From Saccoglossus kowalevskii (taxonomy: Eukaryota > Hemichordata > Enteropneusta > Harrimaniidae): a stretch of 11,851 bases of DNA. How positions within the stretch are numbered: position 1 is the first letter of the stretch; each line of letters starts with the position of its first letter. This document shows positions 1 through 8,099 of this stretch, one piece after another. Location of the stretch: the NCBI RefSeq assembly GCF_000003605.2, contig NW_003120920.1, positions 571,786 to 583,636 on the forward strand. Reading direction: 5' to 3'. The notes under the pieces were generated by a model. The model was not told where the DNA came from and made no database searches. It worked only from the letters and a program-made list of their open reading frames with translations. The translations under genes were made by a program, and so were the position numbers.

Positions 1-750
1 CTCTTTTCAATGCTTAGCAAGATTTAGCAAGGCTGTACATAAATAATAAAAAAGAAACATGATGAAAAAAAGAAATGACGGGATCCATTATAATATGCAC
101 TATATTTAACCTTTAACAAAACGTAAATACATTTAAATTTGGAACTGTTACAGCCATTTTAATTATGAGCATTAGCAAACTTCTTACAGAGTGAATTGTT
201 ATGCAAATTAGCAATTATCTTAGCTTCTTTTTAGTGCACATCCCAGAACTTTAAAAAAATAGCTCCTAGACGCTTTGGCCTTTTGTTTTGAAATTTTCAC
301 AAACGATTGACAATGTGTTTATCTTCAAAACGCCGTCGGGGCATTGTTTTTGGTTGAACAGTATTACAACAATTGTACAGACAGCTAGCCTGAGTGTTAA
401 TTTATGCATAAACTTGAAGTAGTGAAATTTGAGCTGCTGCCCTGCAATATTGACAACTGGTAGACAGTTTTCAAGACGGCACTTTCTTCATAGAAAACAG
501 GTGTACCAATAAACCAATTTTGACAGGAAACAGAAGCATGGTTTAGAAGCTAATTCTTTTTTAAATCACTTTTGACCAAAAAAGCACATTTTTGTGCACA
601 TTTCAAACTACAGTGTCCATAACAAAAACATACTAACAAAATTTTAAAATTCATACAATAAGCTTCCCGAAAATATATAGTTTTGTGGACAAGGTAGGTA
701 ATCTTCATTTCCTAATTAACAAATTAAAATACCTGGCAGGTAAACTGCAT
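1..750. other. AT-rich non-coding stretch, no gene seen
   Basis: No open frame of useful length or recognisable protein is present on either strand. A short piece near 225-275 (TTAGTGCACATCCC, then AAAAAAATAGCTCCTAGACGC) resembles pieces of the repeat family seen at 758-1035 and 6150-6290, so part of this stretch may belong to the same old repeat. A small stem, GCACA/TGTGC, occurs around 583-598. Nothing else can be supported. Confidence 0.6.
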
Positions 751-757
751 CTCTACC

Positions 758-1035
758 TTAATATGCACAGCTTTTTACCAAAAACTAATCAAAACATAGC
801 ATTAGTTCAGAGCATCTATGTACCAAGTTTCATCAAAATCCAATGAGTGGCTGTTTAGATATAAGTGGAACAGTCATGGAACAGCTAAAAATTTGCTAAT
901 TATCTCGCAAATTGGGTAATTAATTTGCACGGATTTTTACCAAAAAATAATCAAATCTGCGCATTGGCATCTATGCACCAAGTTTCATCAAAAACCGATG
1001 TATGGTTCCTGAGATAGCAGTGGAACAGACGGACA
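758..1035. repeat. Diverged tandem duplication, period about 155-163 bp
   Basis: Two copies lie head to tail. Each starts with TTAAT(A/T)TGCAC, continues with TTTTTACCAAAAA then TAATCAAA, has CCAAGTTTCATCAAAA (823 and 978), and ends near GTGGAACAG (865 and 1020). Offsets between matching words are 155 to 163 bp, so the copies differ by small indels. The second copy passes through GACGGACACACAC into a CA microsatellite. The layout fits an interspersed non-autonomous element with a simple-sequence tail, which is inference. No coding capacity is seen. Related words at 6165-6290 suggest a dispersed family. Confidence 0.7.
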
Positions 1036-1086
1036 CACACTACACACACACATACACGCACACGCACACACACACACACATACATA
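1030..1086. repeat. CA/TG dinucleotide microsatellite
   Basis: An imperfect (CA)n tract with scattered T and G interruptions (CACTACACACACACATACACG and so on), directly following the second copy of the 155-bp tandem repeat. It most likely grew from the 3' end of that element. Confidence 0.9.
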
Positions 1087-1089
1087 ATG

Positions 1090-3160
1090 GTGTTTTAAAT
1101 TTCGTCACGTCTATTTCTGTGAAGAATTATGACGTTATTTGTACTAATATTGGGTACTAAAATGTGCAGAAATGGCTACTTTTTATTGCACAGATTCCAA
1201 AAGATTTGCAAACTATTTGGCATAATTACCACAGTGGGACTCATTTTCCGTATTCGATACATCACAGTTACATTATTGTAATAGTTTTGTAGTTTATATC
1301 ATCAAATACCCAATCGCCTGCTTACAATCTGTCGCAGGACGTTTGGTCAGCCGTTCCAGTGGTAATCAAGAAAATTTAAGATAAGTTTCCCGTTTTGCAA
1401 ATTTAATAAATATGGTCAAAAAGCCTTTTTTGCGAGTCACTATTGTGAATTAATTACTGCTTGATATTGGTAAGGTTGTCACTAACATTTTAAGTATAAT
1501 GTCAATAGTTTACATTCTCTGTAAATGTGCTTCGATTGTAGAAATGAGCCACAGGATACACAGCATCACTCGTAATAATAAATTGCATACCCTTACTCAC
1601 GTTAGGGCGGGGAAATGGAAGTTCTGACTTATTATCACAATGGACTTGTCAAAGGAAAACTATTTGTTTTAAAAAATATGACATTTATGTCATTGTGATT
1701 AGGGTCAATAATTTAAACGCATTTGACTCAACAAAATCGAATGCAAAATGAAGTCCAATTAATGTTCTAAATAAGAAAATTCAATTACTGATGAAAATTA
1801 ATCTCACGTATATTACTTTGCATACAATTTGTTCTACTACATTGTATATTAATGCAATTTTTGATACAGAAGGTTTGTCCTTGTCGCTGTCATTGTTGCA
1901 TGAAAGTTATCAGACAAACTTTTGACTAGTTATTATTGTTCATACATTTTGGAAACACGCCGTTCAAACGGAATTGTCGTGGAAGAAAATAAAACTAGTT
2001 GATGAGAACGTTTCACCGGTAATTGCAGTTGTTACTTGTGGGTAAACAATTACAGCTACACGTGTCTGTGTACTTTAAGGATATACGACTCATATAACCA
2101 TGTGTTACGATTGATGAACAAAAGAATTTTGATTGCTTATGGGAAGTCCTCTTTAAATCCCTCGTTATCGCGTGAATTCTCAGCAAATCGCACGAAACGT
2201 GTCGCATGTAATCCCTGGATTTCTATTCGTGTGATGAGGTAATTGTAGCAAAAAGCCCCTAAGACGTTTATCAAATAAATTCAAGATCTAACTAGAAACG
2301 CAAAATATACACAAGATGTGTTGATTGTCTTTAATCGGTGTAATGCGTCATCATTTTTCAAGCCATGCATCACGAATCAATATTCAATCATTCTGCATTA
2401 CATACTCAAATTCGGTATTGGCTTGAGTGCAAAAAACGACATGGAAACATGGAATTTTGATGAAGACATTGACAAGATGTTTTTAATCACTACAGCAAAC
2501 TGATTTAAGGGGAAAAACTCTATTTGTATTGCCAAATGTAATGTGCTTTTACTATTCAAACGGAGTTCGTACAGTACATATATTTTGACAGATGTTTAAG
2601 TGTTCTCTTTGAAATATCTTTAAATAAAATGGTTTAGTTCTGATGTTTCATTATTAAATGATTTTTTTTTCTACATTATGGGAATATAAATATTTCAGAA
2701 TGTGTTATTTACTCGTAATAGTGTTTAACCACATTTAGCTGGCGTGCACCTGATAATAAAATGAATGCGCTCAATTTACCGATATTTACTTTATGAGAGC
2801 AGCCTTGTTGAATACAATTCAGCTCGAACCTAAATAAAAGAGACAAGTTAAGAAACGGAATTTCAGATTATTACTAATCGAGTAAAAATACCTAACTTTC
2901 ACTGTACAATAGAATAGATCGATTCTTCATTTGAAAAATAAAGTATGTCTTCCCGTCTTTGGAATGGTTATGATTTTGTAGAAATTTTAAGATGTAACGT
3001 GTTAGTTTTATAAGTGGAATAATTCAAAATGTCTGTGCAAAGTACTCCAATGTAGTGCGCCCTTCTTTTCCACGGAAATGTTGTCTTCAAATGTCTTAGC
3101 AATACTGAATGTGCCATAAACTTTGAGTAGAATAATTTTTGTTAAAAGTTGGAAAGTCTG
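1090..3160. other. Long AT-rich stretch, no gene seen
   Basis: Open frames here are short (under 70 codons) and their translations show no domain, membrane pattern or familiar motif. The frames around 2013-2242 on both strands overlap one another and look like chance. A small cluster of CpG dinucleotides lies at about 2160-2212 (CTCGTTATCGCGTG, then CGCACGAAACGTGTCGC), which stands out from CpG-poor surroundings but has no other promoter signature. I see no RNA gene. Confidence 0.55.
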
Positions 3161-3164
3161 CAAC

Positions 3165-3925
3165 AATGCGTGCAAAGTTGATGTAGTAGATGTACATATT
3201 TGCCATGTAAGTTCAACGAATTTGCAGCAAATTATACAAAATTTGCATGAACTTTATAATCATGTAACATAACTTTACCAATTTTTCATGCAACTTCGCA
3301 GACGTATAAATAAATAGTACAGACTTTCTAAACATTTTACCAACTTTGCACGTTATGTGTCTGGCATTCCACTAATTTGTTTAAATTCGATACTTTCCCT
3401 ATGAATTCACTAATTTCGTAAGTTTAAAACCTTCACTTGCATTTTCGCTTGACTTGCAAAATATAGTCTTCCCGTATGACTCACTGCCTATGCACGCAAT
3501 ATTACATTTTTTCCGCGTAAATTAATCAACTTTGCACGCATTTTTTGTCTTTTTCTTGTCTTGTCTTGCCGTGTAATTTTACCAACTTTGCACACTACGT
3601 TACAGCCTTTCCATGACAGTTTAACAACGCTGCAAGTTTGCAGACATCCCACGTTAGAGTATCACCTTTGTTTGCAATTTCGCAGACATGCAAAGATTAG
3701 AACCTTTGACGTAACTTTGCTGAACATTTAGAAAACTTGCCATGGAACTTTAGCAGCATTGTAGAATTTCCATTAACTTATCGCGCAACTTTGCAGATAT
3801 GCAAGGTAGAATTACAGACTTGCCACCTAATTTGAACAACTTTGTATATAACATACCAAGCCTTTAACTTATTTTAACAATTTTCCACACAACTTTGCAA
3901 ACATTCCATGTAACTTCGTCAATTA
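3165..3925. repeat. Degenerate tandem array around CAACTTTGCA, spacing about 50 bp
   Basis: The exact 10-mer CAACTTTGCA occurs at 3341, 3527, 3583, 3786 and 3890. One-to-two-mismatch versions occur at 3291, 3633, 3675, 3712 and 3837. Many spacings fall near 37-56 bp or a multiple. Between them a second recurring word, close to TTGCCATGTAACTTTA, appears near 3210, 3739 and 3906, and GCAGAC often follows the core. The reverse complement TGCAAAGTTG occurs at 3171, followed by GATG, mirroring forward CATC/ACC contexts, so the left edge holds an inverted unit. This looks like an old, heavily mutated minisatellite or satellite fragment. Its right end abuts the 3' edge of LINE fragment A. Confidence 0.65.
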
Positions 3926-4690
3926 GCTGGCCAATTTCGGTGATACCAGGTGGTGGGTCTGTATTTCCTCAAAGCTAGTAACGAAGTCAAAACTTTTAGA
4001 ATATCACAATCAAACAAAAAAATGTTAAGTTTATTTCTGAACGGAGTAGTGATAAATTTTCTTTGTCGTAATTCAGGTTGTGTATCTGTCGGTATAGATG
4101 TATGTATTGGAGACAAAAACAAGAAATACGTGTTGGTAGATCTACAAGACGTGCCTTCAGCAACCGGTAAACAGGAAATCTCTTTACGGATCCAATGACG
4201 TCCGCGCCAAAAGAACCTTAATAATAGTTCTTAGATGTGAATAATTAAATCGACAGGTGGACATAAACAAATAAATCTACTGAGGAACTTTGACACTATA
4301 ATCTGATTTATTACCAGAGTGCGCACTCTATACAACATGTTTGGTGCGTATTCCTCCCACCATTCTAGTTTTGATTTGACTTTATTGAGCATTTCCTCCC
4401 AGTTCTTGTCAAAAATTGATGAGCTGTTTCCAGTGTAGGTGCCTAGGATTTTCAGTCCCACTTTATTCCAATTGAAAGTGGTTTGTCAGTGCGGCTTTTT
4501 GTAATTGGAGTAATTGATACACGAATTATAGCGCCCTCATAGATTTTTAACCACTTGTCAAGCTTTGTAAAATCGCTATTGTCAGTCAGAAAAAACTAAC
4601 GTCGTCTGCATAGGCCTTAAGATGTACCGGGTTTCCCCTGGCGTTACGTATTTTTAGACAATGTACTTTTTGTTTGTTCATAGACCAGGC
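3919..4690 (-). pseudogene. LINE fragment A: reverse transcriptase palm to downstream ORF2 region, Tx1/L1-like
   Basis: This is the relic of a non-LTR retrotransposon ORF2, the protein that nicks target DNA and copies the element RNA into it. Read on the minus strand, the order of motifs is right for the family: KIRNARGNPVHLKAYADD (the catalytic YADD box at 4601-4612), FLTDNSDFTKLDKWLKIYE, TDKPLSIGIKW, GLKILGTYTGN, NWEEMLNKVKSKLEWW, YRVRTLVINQ, FICLCPPVDLI, RFFWRGRHWIRKE, CLPVAEG, RLVDLPTRI and finally KLNIFLFDCDILK. The GLKxLGxxxGN, LPQMSYRGRxLVINN-like and FFWxGxHW blocks are typical of the Tx1 clade. It is dead: a stop lies just after the YADD block (TGA, 4586-4588), the frame changes there, again near 4461 and again near 4160, and a TAA interrupts the PPVDLIIHI segment near 4231. 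About ten codons normally found after the KIYEGA segment seem missing. No endonuclease domain or upstream RT motifs are visible, so the copy is 5'-truncated. The plus-strand frame at 3950-4198 is its shadow. Confidence 0.85.
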
Positions 4691-5800
4691 ATTGTACTTT
4701 GTGTTGTATTTTGTGTTACGATGTTGTTGGAGGACCAACCTGGGATGTTCTACAAAAGCGGTGTTTAAATCTGGGAGGAGTGCATAAGTCTGGGTGGTTC
4801 CTATGTATAGACAGACTAATAACTGTGCCAAGTTTCATTAATCCCTTGCTATTGGACAACAAGTGGGGACAACAAATGTGTCATATTTTAAAACACCCAG
4901 ATTTAGAGTGTACTGAGATATTAACTTTTGGTTCCAAAATGATGCGCGGTGTTTTAGGATGAACATGTCAATCAATTTTAAAATTACTGTCTATATTTAA
5001 TATGTAGTTGTCTTTTGGAGTACGAAAAGAGATGGTGACATTGTCTTCCAATATCAGCACTGGATCATGTGGGTGACATAAGAAACATGTATGCTGTCAC
5101 AGGAACATGGAGTTAGGTGAAATATTAACCTAAATCAATATTCAATATAGTTACTACTTCTTGTGTTTAGATATAATTCAATACAATTATATGCATATAT
5201 AAATAGACTCGGGAGTTTACATCCGGTGACCTTGCACATACAACGCCACACCTATGTAAATGCACATCGATGTAACTGTTAATAATTCTCCATCTTTCCC
5301 AGATTTAGCAGGACTTTTTGTCAATATTAAGATAGATGAACATCTGTAACATCTATTTGGGAGATACCCTTTGTTTGTTTTACATATTACAGGTCGTGTT
5401 AGTGGGAGCCTGCGTTTTCAGGCAGTAATTGGTAATTGTAAATTGACCAACTTGCTTAGATACTAACCCAGTGACTTGTAAGTCCGGTATGTGACATATG
5501 GGACACGTAGCACAACTAATTTCCGTTCATTCGAATGTGTAGCGTTAAATGCGCTTAACCTATAAACTCTACTTATATGAAGATGGGCTGTTATCAGTTT
5601 ATGATAATATGATAATAATTGAATACATCAAAATATATCGTGTTCAACACGTAATTCGTTCTAACAAATAAATACAGGATTACATCTCTTGTGTACAACA
5701 CATAATTCCTTTCTCATAATCTAGACACTTCATGACATATTCCAAGTTAGAAGTCTTCAGCTATTTTTTTTAAAGTGATAGTGTGAAAATGCATAACGAT
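4691..5800. other. Non-coding stretch with one unassigned open frame
   Basis: A plus-strand frame at 4699-4962 (87 codons, opened by a non-ATG reading) holds GPTWDVLQKRCLNLGG and PSFINPLLLDNKW, which are faintly reminiscent of the C-terminal half of LINE ORF2 proteins but not convincing; it partly overlaps the minus-strand LINE fragment boundary. The rest, to 5800, is AT-rich with no supported gene. A short stem, GCCTG/CAGGC with a six-base loop, occurs at about 5409-5424. Confidence 0.4.
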
Positions 5801-5801
5801 A

Positions 5802-5866
5802 TTCACACACATACATATGCGTGAATGCGCACACACCCATGCCCATCCACATACTATACACAGCAT
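5802..5866. repeat. CA-rich simple-sequence tract
   Basis: An imperfect CA/CAT-rich stretch (CACACACATACATATGCGTG, then GCGCACACACCCATGCCCATCC). It is low-complexity sequence with no coding potential, lying some 50 bp before the inverted-repeat element. Confidence 0.6.
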
Positions 5867-5912
5867 ACTATTAACAACATGTTAAATTACATTGAATTAC
5901 AAATTTCAGGAG

Positions 5913-6031
5913 ACTGTCAGAAGCCTGTCTATTTATTACGGATAGACCAATATTCGGCCCGATGCGCCTAGGTGGCCACGTATTGTCTTTAGCAATTAGC
6001 TACACGAATAAATCGACAGGCCTCTGACAGT
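5913..6031. mobile_element. 119-bp inverted-repeat element, MITE-like
   Basis: The left end (5913-5937) begins ACTGTCAGAAGCCTGTC and the right end (6007-6031) is its inverse, reading GACAGGCCTCTGACAGT at its outer edge. The two 25-bp arms agree at 23 positions. The 69-bp interior encodes nothing. Outside the arms, a weaker match (TACAAATTT on the left against the inverse of AGATTTATA on the right) hints that the true ends lie further out, near 5900 and 6048. I could not identify a clear target-site duplication, so the transposon superfamily is unassigned. Alternatives are a structured RNA or a chance-retained palindrome, but 23 of 25 matching bases is far beyond background. Confidence 0.6.
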
Positions 6032-6149
6032 GTTGGTAGATTTATAGGCCCAAATGAATAAAACGTTCGTGCTGAACAAGTTACTTTGTACGTATCTTAT
6101 TTACGTTATAGAAATCCGCAAACGAAAATGGCTACCACTTGAGACGACG

Positions 6150-6290
6150 TCTCCATAGGCGTGAATAGGTTAATGCGCACGATTTTTAACACACACGGAA
6201 AAAATAATTCAAAAATAGCGCCTCCTACAGGCGTATATATAGGTTAATGCACGCGTTTTGTTTTCTTTATACACACACACATTTTCATTC
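6150..6290. repeat. Two tandem repeat copies related to the 758-1035 repeat
   Basis: Copy one has CCATAGGCGTGAATAGGTTA then ATGCGCACGATTTTTA and ACACACAC. Copy two has CCTACAGGCGTATATATAGG then TTAATGCACGCGTTTTG and a CA tract. Both share the order AGGCGT, TAGGTTAATGC, CAC, T-rich, CA-rich, with a period of about 65-75 bp. The words TTAATGCAC, TTTTTA and AATAATTCAAAAATAGCGCC parallel those at 758-1035 and 225-275, so I read them as members of one diverged dispersed family. Confidence 0.55.
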
Positions 6291-6587
6291 GACCTCACAC
6301 TGGCACGACATTTAAAAATAACACACAAAATACACATGTAATTTTAAACACACACGTCATTTTAATATACACATTATTTCAAAATACACATGTCATTTTT
6401 AAACACACACGTCGTTTTTAAACACACGTCATTTTAATACATACAACATTTTTTGAACACACATATTTTTTAGAACACATTAATAATGTTTAACACACAC
6501 GTCGTTTTAAAACACATACCATTAAAACGCACAGTCACGCAACTTTTTAAATGCACACATCATTTTAAAACACACACGCCACGGCCT
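6270..6587. repeat. Minisatellite, unit close to AACACACACGTCATTTTA
   Basis: About 15-17 imperfect head-to-tail units of 17-20 bp alternate an ACACAC part with a T-rich part. The best-preserved units are AACACACACGTCATTTTAA near 6347 and AACACACACGTCGTTTTTAA near 6401. Others have drifted (ACATACAACATTTTTTGA, ACACACATATTTTTTAGA). The array starts right after the second copy of the 6150-6290 repeat and ends near ACACACACGCCACGG. It has no coding capacity. It probably arose by expansion of a CA-rich repeat tail. Confidence 0.85.
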
Positions 6588-6589
6588 CC

Positions 6590-7355
6590 AATGCGTACGT
6601 AATTTTGAATTGATAGTACGTTTTATACTAGTATACACGCCTTGTATATAATATCTAACGATGAACGATGAACGTGGCTTCAATTGATGGGCATAGTGAG
6701 GAAAAGCTTATAGGGTTGACGCCACTCGACAAAATGACCTGAACAGTGATCATATACCAAAAATAAATATGTATTACAATTAAAATCACAACATTATAAA
6801 GTAATTTGCGGAAATTACTTGAATTACGCAAAATACTACTTATTATCTATACACAGACATTACAATAGAAAGCTTTTACAGTACCTTTCTCATTTATAAC
6901 AACGGTTTATTCCATAATAATATATTGTGAAAATTATAGTACACGTTTGACAAGGTCTTGTTTGTGAATTAATGATAAATATCTCAGTAGTGTAATATGT
7001 TAGTTGCGATTCTGTGACTAATGTGAAACTCTGCACACTGACGTCTCTGTGGAAAAAATTCTATATCTCAATGTTTGACACATTTTCATAATATTACCAA
7101 TGGTATATTTTCGTGGGACTGAGGTACCAGTAGTAGAATGTATGGCATATGCAGTGACCTGTACTCATTTAATAGTACAGCTGTTATACTAATGTGATGG
7201 AAATAATGAGAAGCTACCCAACACAGGCCGAGAGAGAAGGGAAATTATATACATAGCTGTTTCAAATATCAATGAAAATGTTTTTAATGTGTTTTCCATA
7301 GTGGACAAACACCCATGAGCGCAAGATATAAGGCTTGTTTTATTATGATCTTTTA
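6590..7355. other. AT-rich stretch, nothing recognised
   Basis: No supported gene or RNA. The minus-strand open frame at 7189-7500 runs through the 10-bp tandem array and owes much of its openness to that array: its QCTVTQCTAPYRNAAQC segment is simply the translated repeat. The short tandem ACGATGAACGATGAACG lies at about 6658-6674. Confidence 0.5.
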
Positions 7356-7360
7356 CAGCA

Positions 7361-7430
7361 TTACATTGCGCTGCATTTCGGTACGGCGCGGTGCACTGCG
7401 TTACAGTGCATTGTGATGTGTTACGCGTTT
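7361..7430. repeat. CpG-rich array with 10-bp period
   Basis: Seven consecutive 10-bp units: TTACATTGCG, CTGCATTTCG, GTACGGCGCG, GTGCACTGCG, TTACAGTGCA, TTGTGATGTG and TTACGCGTTT. The common pattern is roughly KTRCANTGCG. The block is much richer in G+C and CpG than the DNA on either side. It lies just past the likely 3' end of LINE fragment B (in minus-strand sense) and may be a tail or 3' UTR repeat of that element, which is inference. Confidence 0.7.
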
Positions 7431-7490
7431 GGGTTACGGCTAAAATAAAAAATAACATAACAAAAACATATTGAAACCCCGGTGGGCAGG

Positions 7491-7526
7491 CCGGTAACAC
7501 CGGTTCGCTTTTGGGGGGCTACCCCC
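7491..7526. other. Two adjacent short perfect hairpins
   Basis: CCGGT-aac-ACCGG (7491-7503) and GGGGG-cta-CCCCC (7514-7526) lie ten bases apart in an otherwise AT-rich region. They fall between the 10-bp array and the decayed end of LINE fragment B, where a 3' UTR of that element would be expected. Some non-LTR elements carry 3' stem-loops that their reverse transcriptase recognises, but whether these serve that role is unknown. Confidence 0.4.
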
Positions 7527-7559
7527 TACCTCGTTTTAATGAACATGAAATAAACAATA

Positions 7560-8073
7560 TACGAGACGTCATATTATATAAAAGTTAAATCTGTGTCAAT
7601 GACTGGGTCTTTATACTTTTCAGGTAATTTATTATGTCACGCCAAACATTGTCTAGTTGTCAATGATGGTTGATACAGAATAAAACAGATATTTCTAAAT
7701 TGCCCCCTTTCCAAATTTATAAAGTGGCAAGTTCAAAGCTGTGGTGTGAAAGAGTTGGTTGTATTCTATATTACCTTTGGAATATGTGTTGATTGTGTCT
7801 TTCCATTTAGTGAGAATGAAATCGTGGAAACCTCCAATATTGAGCTGAAGTTTATGCTCAGATTGGATTTTAATTTACTCGGACATGTACAGATCAGCAG
7901 TACCTAAAAAAGTATTATTTGTTTCCAGGACAATGGGCTCCGTTCTTGTGTAGAATATGCAAAAGTAACACATTGCGAATATCAGTCAGTTTACTATCAT
8001 TCAATTTACGGACTTTATCAACAGATTTCCAGCACTGAAGGAATTCAAAATAGAATGATGACAGGTTTAACAT
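7560..8073 (-). pseudogene. LINE fragment B: C-terminal part of ORF2, Tx1/L1-like
   Basis: On the minus strand the piece opens with MLNLSSFYFEFLQCWKSVDK, matching the LPxFYxxVLxxWxxV block found downstream of the reverse transcriptase in Tx1-like ORF2 proteins. It continues with LTDIRN, a decayed NKxxFFRY block, TADLYMSE, then LQLNIGGFHDFILTKWKDTI, and farther on QLDNVWRDIINYLKSI, which resembles the segment near the ORF2 C-terminus. The frame changes at least twice and several stops interrupt it (TAA near 7916, TAA near 7878, TAG near 7697). The reverse transcriptase itself is absent. The piece would directly follow fragment A in an intact protein, with very little overlap, yet it lies upstream of A on the same strand. 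The assignment rests on motif order recalled from the family, not on a search; the last segment (below about 7660) is less certain. Confidence 0.6.
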
Positions 8074-8099
8074 TTAAGTACAAGGCACATTACTTACTT

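Noticed and set aside
2013-2242. Overlapping frames on both strands around a small CpG cluster
   Set aside because: Both are short, without motifs, and mutually overlapping; the CpG cluster is too small to call a promoter island.
3950-4198. Plus-strand frame containing FLCRNSGCVSVGIDVCIGD, similar at first sight to an LDL-receptor class A module
   Set aside because: The first cysteine and the acidic calcium-binding end are missing, and the minus strand of the same DNA clearly carries the FFWRGRHW and LPVAEG blocks of LINE fragment A, so this frame is its shadow.
7189-7500. 103-codon minus-strand frame, the longest in the window, with a hydrophobic stretch near its start
   Set aside because: Its middle is the translated 10-bp tandem repeat and its ends show no domain; the openness comes from the repeat.
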